A stretch of 64,000 nt of DNA. Source: Botryotinia globosa (Eukaryota > Ascomycota > Leotiomycetes > Helotiales > Sclerotiniaceae). Shown here piece after piece: positions 59,334 through 64,000 of the stretch. Position numbers and translations under genes: made by a program. The stretch spans positions 1,488,001-1,552,000 of the forward strand of contig RCSZ01000004.1 in NCBI GenBank assembly GCA_014898425.1, read 5' to 3'. The notes beneath the pieces were generated by a model. That model saw only the letters and a list, made by a program, of their open reading frames with translations. It was not told the origin of the DNA and did no database searches. Every line of letters begins with the position of its first letter. Position 1 is the stretch's first letter.

Positions 59334-62056
59334 TTAGCTCCATGTTCCATTTTCCGGGCCAAATCTACCACTCTCAGGTAATGAAAGCCATGGAAGACCA
59401 TTTCCATCTGCCGTGTTGAGGTAAACTGTATTGCCTACAAGCTCAAACGTTAGTCAATCCTACTTTCACAAAGCATATTTGTGTTAAGAGAAAAACTTAC
59501 CCCACCAATCTGGAAATTGAGCTCCAGGATATGTGATGCAGAAGAATATCACAATTGCTGAAAGTGCGAGACCCGTATCCAGTGCAGCTGCTAAGACATA
59601 ATTGTACTTGGCTTTAATCTGTCAGTATCAATACCTTGTGTAGACGGAGTTTTACTTACACCACCACGCAAACCATTTTGCTTTGATCCACCAATTAAAT
59701 GTCAAATTTACCAGTGCCCAACTACTATAGTTGATACCCGTAGCAGGTGGCACGTTATAAGTTCCAACAAATATCAACGGCCAGTTGATAAGTCGTATCC
59801 AGCTTCTCTCTTCACCGTTACCCTTCCTCCAATATTTCCAGACAACCCATGTGGTTATCGGCATAAGTGCGCCAATCCAGAAGAAGTGCAACAGGCCAGA
59901 ATAAATTTTGCCGATAGAATATACACGTCCTGGTCCAATTGCACCCCAAATGACGGAGGAAGAAAATGTTGTACGGCCATTTGGACACGTAAAACCATTT
60001 GACTGATCTTCTGAGCAGATATCTTTTACATTACCGAGCATCCATAGAGTCACTCCGACTTGTGTAAGCGCCCCAAGGATCTAGATCGAACTTATTAGAG
60101 ACTGTGCGAAGAGATGCATACATGGACCAACTTACAGTGGCACTTCCTTGTGCGAAAAAAAGAGTCCGAGGAGGCACTTTCATGTAATGACCTAGCTTCA
60201 TGTCTTGAGCGAAATACAGGCCTTGGCCCACTACATCGGTAGAAAGAACCTTGAAAATTATGTCTGTAGTTGGTAAGTTACATCGTCTGTTGAGGTGACA
60301 TGGGAGAATACATACTCGCTAATGGTCGTCCAGTAAACATATATCCGCCAATGAATTCGGCTAGAACGTTTAGTTGGTTGGCATTTACATTAGTTATCCC
60401 CTGAATAATACCACATGGAATCATGTAGAATGCCGGTATGATTACTGCCACTAAAACAGCCCACCACGGCAAGGTTGTATCATAAACTTCAACCATCACG
60501 ATACCCAATGCAAGCATTATAACCGTAATGATTCCATACCAATACCAAGGAGTCCGCGAGTAAAGGCGCATCAAACGAGCATGGATATCCAATTTAGTCC
60601 GACCAGCGAATGAATCAAGAATCTGAGTGCCATGCCAGAGGTATATGTGCACTGGAACAGCGGTAATGGCTGCAAAAGATATACCATATACAAAAGCGAA
60701 TGTAGCAGGAAGGAATGCAGGCGAATACTCGGCATACGCTGTTTCGTTCAAAGTATTCGACGAAGTCATGATCCGAGAAACGTTATATAGAGACGCGGTG
60801 TTATCGTATACATCAGCCGAACAAAGTGGAAGATAAGCTGTGTACCAAACGTTTGCATAACTGCGGATATGAGTCAATATTCAGGCTGCCTGAAAAATGA
60901 TGTGCTTTGACCTACTAAAGACCAGGAGTAACAATCCAGAAGAAAATCACAAAACCACCGAATACATTTACGGCTGTGAGCTTTTGTTAGTCCTATGGCT
61001 CGAATACATAGTATAGAAAGACGACTTACCGGCCCACGCTGGCGAGAGTAGAGGATTTGTGTTATATGCTATCTGTGACCAATCAAACGTGATTGGACTC
61101 AATCCGAGACCTGTGACCATTCCGAACAGATGGTTGACGATCAGGTTATTCGGAGCAATCCAACAGACCCAGGTGAAATATGAAAGCGCCACAAATATTA
61201 AGCCAGGAAAGAAGTACCAGATTCCCGCTCCCACCATAACATACATGAAGAATCGCAAACGACTAATTTTCCAACCATTGGCGATTGCATTTGCTCGAGA
61301 ATGCAATGTGGAAAGTAAAGCGCAATTAGACAGCACCCCTGGCCAGATTATAGATGCAGGTTCTACCAACCAAGGCGAGGATAATCCCGCAACCCCGAAG
61401 CCCATCATTTGACAACAAAGTACAATGAGAATTGAGAATCCAGGTTTCAACTCAAAGTTGTAGAATGCCTTTGCAGCTTGAATGATACTTGTTGAATCTG
61501 CGCTCCCATAACCAAAGCTCACATTGCTCATAATGGTCACCACAGTATGCTCCTTGATATTGAAATGCCTGTCGGGGTTGATACACCATTTCCCCAGAGG
61601 CCCTAGATTAAGAGTATAGAGGGGTAAAATCTTTGCCAAAAGTATGCCAAAAGGCATTGCCAAAAGTTCAGCAACGAGTGCAACAATGTGAACTGAGGGG
61701 TAACGAAGACTGAAGAATTGATTGATGCCAGCACCAATCATAGTGAAAGCAAACCCTAGAATCCACATCCTCAAAGTGTTGACGGGAATGTCTTGATCGT
61801 CGACATCTGGAACTACGGCTCTGACTGGAATGCTGTTAGTTTCACTTTGTCTTCAGAAGTTGTATTTATATCGACCTTCAGGATATGGCGATGTATCGCC
61901 TTCTATATCATCCAGCCCTTCATCATTGAGTATTTTCCCAACGTCAACCTCCAGTTCTTGCATGTGGTGCGTTCCCACTTTGATCTCAGCATCTTGATCT
62001 TTGCCACTTTTCTCATTCAAATCTTGCCTTGCATTTGCTGATATTTCCGAAGACAT
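59334..62056 (-). CDS. Oligopeptide transporter, OPT family (Isp4-like)
   Basis: Eight exons: 61876-62056, 61030-61824, 60916-60973, 60316-60860, 60136-60263, 59660-60080, 59501-59611, 59334-59434; 779 residues, normal for fungal OPTs (12-16 TM proton-coupled peptide or siderophore carriers of the plasma membrane). Landmarks: SPYPEVRAVVPDVDDQDIPV before TM1, NTLRMWILGF, HIVALVAELLAMPFGILLAK, the motif INPDRHFNIKEHTVVTIMSN (in place of the family NPGPFNIKEH, as in the Isp4-like subgroup), FGYGSADSTSIIQAAKAFYN, FGVAGLSSPWLVEPASIIWP, SPAWAAVNVFGGFVIFFWIV, QDMKLGHYMKVPPRTLFFAQ, NVPPATGINYSSWALV with FNW, SKYNYVLAAALDTGLA, and the end WWGNTVYLNTADGNG..GTWS. The exon 6/7 join uses an unusual TTAAAG acceptor but restores WWSKYNYV. 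No lesion seen. The substrate cannot be told. Confidence 0.92.
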
Positions 62057-63214
62057 TTTGATAACATTGAAAAGAAAGTTTGTTATCGTGTTGTACGAAA
62101 TGCAGTCAGGATATGTCTTTGTATTTCAATGCGAATCGTCGTCCTACCCCAACATTGAACCAACATTGTAGCGAGGTAAGATAACGATACTCCCTTGCCT
62201 ATCAACCAATGGAACTTCCATGTATTCTCATCACTGATCTTTTGATAAGGACTTCCATTCTGAGATAAAAACAACCTAGAATTGGAGGGGAGAATCACAC
62301 GGCTATCGTTTGCCGCGGGGTGTTTTATGCAGGGGATTTGCGAAGCTAACATTGCGTATTTGCTGTATGATAAGAAACATACACCTTCCTTTTTTGTGTA
62401 CAGACCCTGATAGTTCTCTACCGGTAACGTGTGATTGATATCGCGTTTTGGGTAATGAGCAGGAAGCAGGAAGCAGGAAGCAGGAAGCACATTCATTGGA
62501 TATTTGTGATCTCTCCCACGAGGTCATAATAATCATCGGGTAATCGGAATTCGCGCAAGCTTCAACTCTCATACAGGAGTAGAACATCTAGACTTTGGAA
62601 TCATTGCTATAGACACAGAGTAATACAGAGACGGTGCGTAGATATTGAATTGTTGGAGAGTGGATGGAATGCGACGATCATCTAATTATCTGCATAGATT
62701 CAAACTAATCTTCTGAAAAGTTCTGGGTCTGGGCGGCTGTGAGTTCTCACCGCCTTCTACTTAACCTTACATTGTACGGCAAAATTATCGGGATCTTATC
62801 TTATCTGCCGGGAATACCAACCGTTGCAAACCGATGTGTCTTCCGATTGTTCATCGACAGATTTGCAACAAGCTTTCCGGACTACAATTCGTGACTATAT
62901 CTACTACACGCACCATGACTAGACGTTATCTCCCCGATAATAGATTGCATGCATGCAAATCATCATAGTTCCCTATCGCTATCAAATCCCAGGCACTTAC
63001 CTCATCGAACGCGACACCGATACATAATCGAAAGGCACACACGATAGATAACAAGCTTCTTTTTACAGCAAGCGAATGCCATTGGGGGGGGGGGGGGGCT
63101 TCAAATCAAATCAAGCTACCAACATAGTAGTATACAAGTTGCATGAAAAGCTTTGCAGATCCATTTGATAACTGCATTGTTGTGACAGACACGTTCAGTA
63201 TACATACTGTTTGT
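62057..63214. other. Promoter and intergenic region of the OPT gene
   Basis: About 1.15 kb. It holds four perfect tandem copies of AGGAAGC (62461-62488), a poly-G run of 13 at about 63085-63097, and a GCATGCATGC palindrome near 62948. No gene recognised. Confidence 0.5.
62461..62488. repeat. (AGGAAGC)4 heptamer tandem repeat
   Basis: Four uninterrupted copies of a 7-bp unit, about 400 bp before the OPT start codon. Likely length-polymorphic. Confidence 0.9.
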
Positions 63215-64000
63215 TCATGCCAATCGTACAAAGCTCAGCCCATCATCTAGGGCGATTTTTAACACGATGTTTTGAAGGAGGACCCAGTTGAGGGCCTTGG
63301 GCAGATCTTTTCTTGGAATTCTTTGGTTGCGGAGGCGACCCAGGTAATTTGCGAACAATGCCTTTGGGGCCAAGACTGTACTGTTAGTAAGCCATTCAGG
63401 AAATCTGGACATCCGAAACTTACACAAATCGAGGCTGTATACCTGCTTGGATACATGCCTCAAAATCATCTCTTGGAAGAGGAGCTTGGTTGTTATCAGC
63501 CAGCCAGTTATTACACAATACGAGAAAGATCTCTAGATCGGCATCCCAAAAATCCAATCTGTACCAAGGTTCTTTTCTGTCTGCTAAATAGATTCTGGTT
63601 GCATTGGAGAAGCATTCTGTCTGTGCCTCAGAAGTCCTCGCTTGCAACGGGACTGTTGGGGCTGGTGAGCTTGTAGGCCACCCATTACTAAGAGTGCGTA
63701 GAATTACATGGTACGGGGTTGGTGGCTTTCCGTTTTTGTCGCGGATTCTGATCAGTTAGCCCTGAAACCTACGGTGCGTAGCTACGAGTATCTTACTGAA
63801 ACAATTCTTTACGTTCGGTAGAATTTAAGAGAAATCCTCTCCATTCTTCGGCACTCAAATTTATTCCACCATTCCTACGTATGTATTGATGGAGAGTATG
63901 TTCTGGCATTCTGAATTTCATCGTATCAATAGCCAGTTCTTTCTTCTGGTTGATTAAGTAATTTTTGATCTCATCATAACGTGGACAAGAAGGTATCTCT
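63215..64000 (-). CDS. Unknown conserved-looking protein, 3' part (partial)
   Basis: The gene enters from the right edge. Exon pieces: 63797-64000 (partial), 63443-63747, and a last exon starting at 63375 (stop at 63215) or 63380 (stop at 63259). The visible protein has a helical start (RYDEIKNYLINQKKELAIDT), then EEWRGFLLNSTERKELF, ADRKEPWYRLDFWDADLEIF and LCNNWLADNNQAPLPRDDF. Introns are GTAAGA..ATCAG and GTATAC..CAG. The last acceptor is doubled (AACAGTACAG), and the two choices give different C termini because they differ by 5 nt. The 63375 version (ALFANYLGRLRNQRIPRKDL then a hydrophobic end) looks more protein-like. I do not recognise the family. Confidence 0.6.

Noticed and set aside
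59010..59419. Protein frames over and beside the 5S rRNA
   Set aside because: They overlap the 5S gene and the last OPT exon; no independent support.
63085..63097. Poly-G run as a regulatory element
   Set aside because: Homopolymer runs of this kind are common slippage sites or sequencing-sensitive; no other evidence.

Overview
This is a eukaryotic window from a filamentous ascomycete (Pezizomycotina). The evidence is short GT..AG introns (most about 45-80 nt), long intergenic spaces, dispersed tRNA and 5S rRNA genes, and fungal families such as an AA11 copper monooxygenase, a GH92 mannosidase, an Isp4-like oligopeptide transporter, a PTH11/rhodopsin-like membrane protein and a cysteine-rich secreted protein. 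The gene content would fit a plant-associated Leotiomycete such as the Botrytis/Sclerotinia group, but that placement is inference. All gene models were built by reading frames and splice sites by eye.

Left part (1-30 kb), housekeeping: the 3' end of an octad-repeat protein (1-432); an intron-bearing tRNA-Ser(GCT) (1862-2020); a histidine phosphatase (3915-5094, -); a single-pass membrane protein (6209-7624, +); RIO1 kinase (8438-10384, -) sharing a 345-bp promoter with the cohesin subunit SMC3 (10730-14570, +); a 1524-residue coiled-coil protein (17406-22034, -); the DEAD-box helicase Dbp9 (24520-26442, -); an uncharacterised anchored protein (26964-27868, -) and a RING-like protein (28833-30018, +).

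Middle part (33-41 kb), secreted enzymes: an AA11-like monooxygenase with a C-terminal cysteine module (33909-35141, +), a YIH1/IMPACT homologue (36320-37186, -) and a seven-exon GH92 alpha-mannosidase (38200-41153, +).

Right part (41-64 kb), accessory: a decayed sugar- or amide-type MFS transporter and a decayed acetamidase lie in the same direction, with two ~505-bp copies of one MITE placed either side of the transporter. AT-rich blocks follow, one of them a PIF/Harbinger-like MITE. Then come a rhodopsin-like membrane protein (51310-52680), a small anchored protein (54183-54686), a secreted effector-like protein (55051-55859, -), and a MITE nest (two inverted copies of one family with a third family between them) ending 30 bp before a 5S rRNA gene (59027-59145). 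An eight-exon OPT transporter (59334-62056, -) and a partial unknown gene (63215-64000, -) close the window.

No new defence or biosynthetic system is evident. The most notable structures are the short TIR elements, the apparent co-decay of a transporter/amidase pair with C-to-T type stops, and several odd splice sites.
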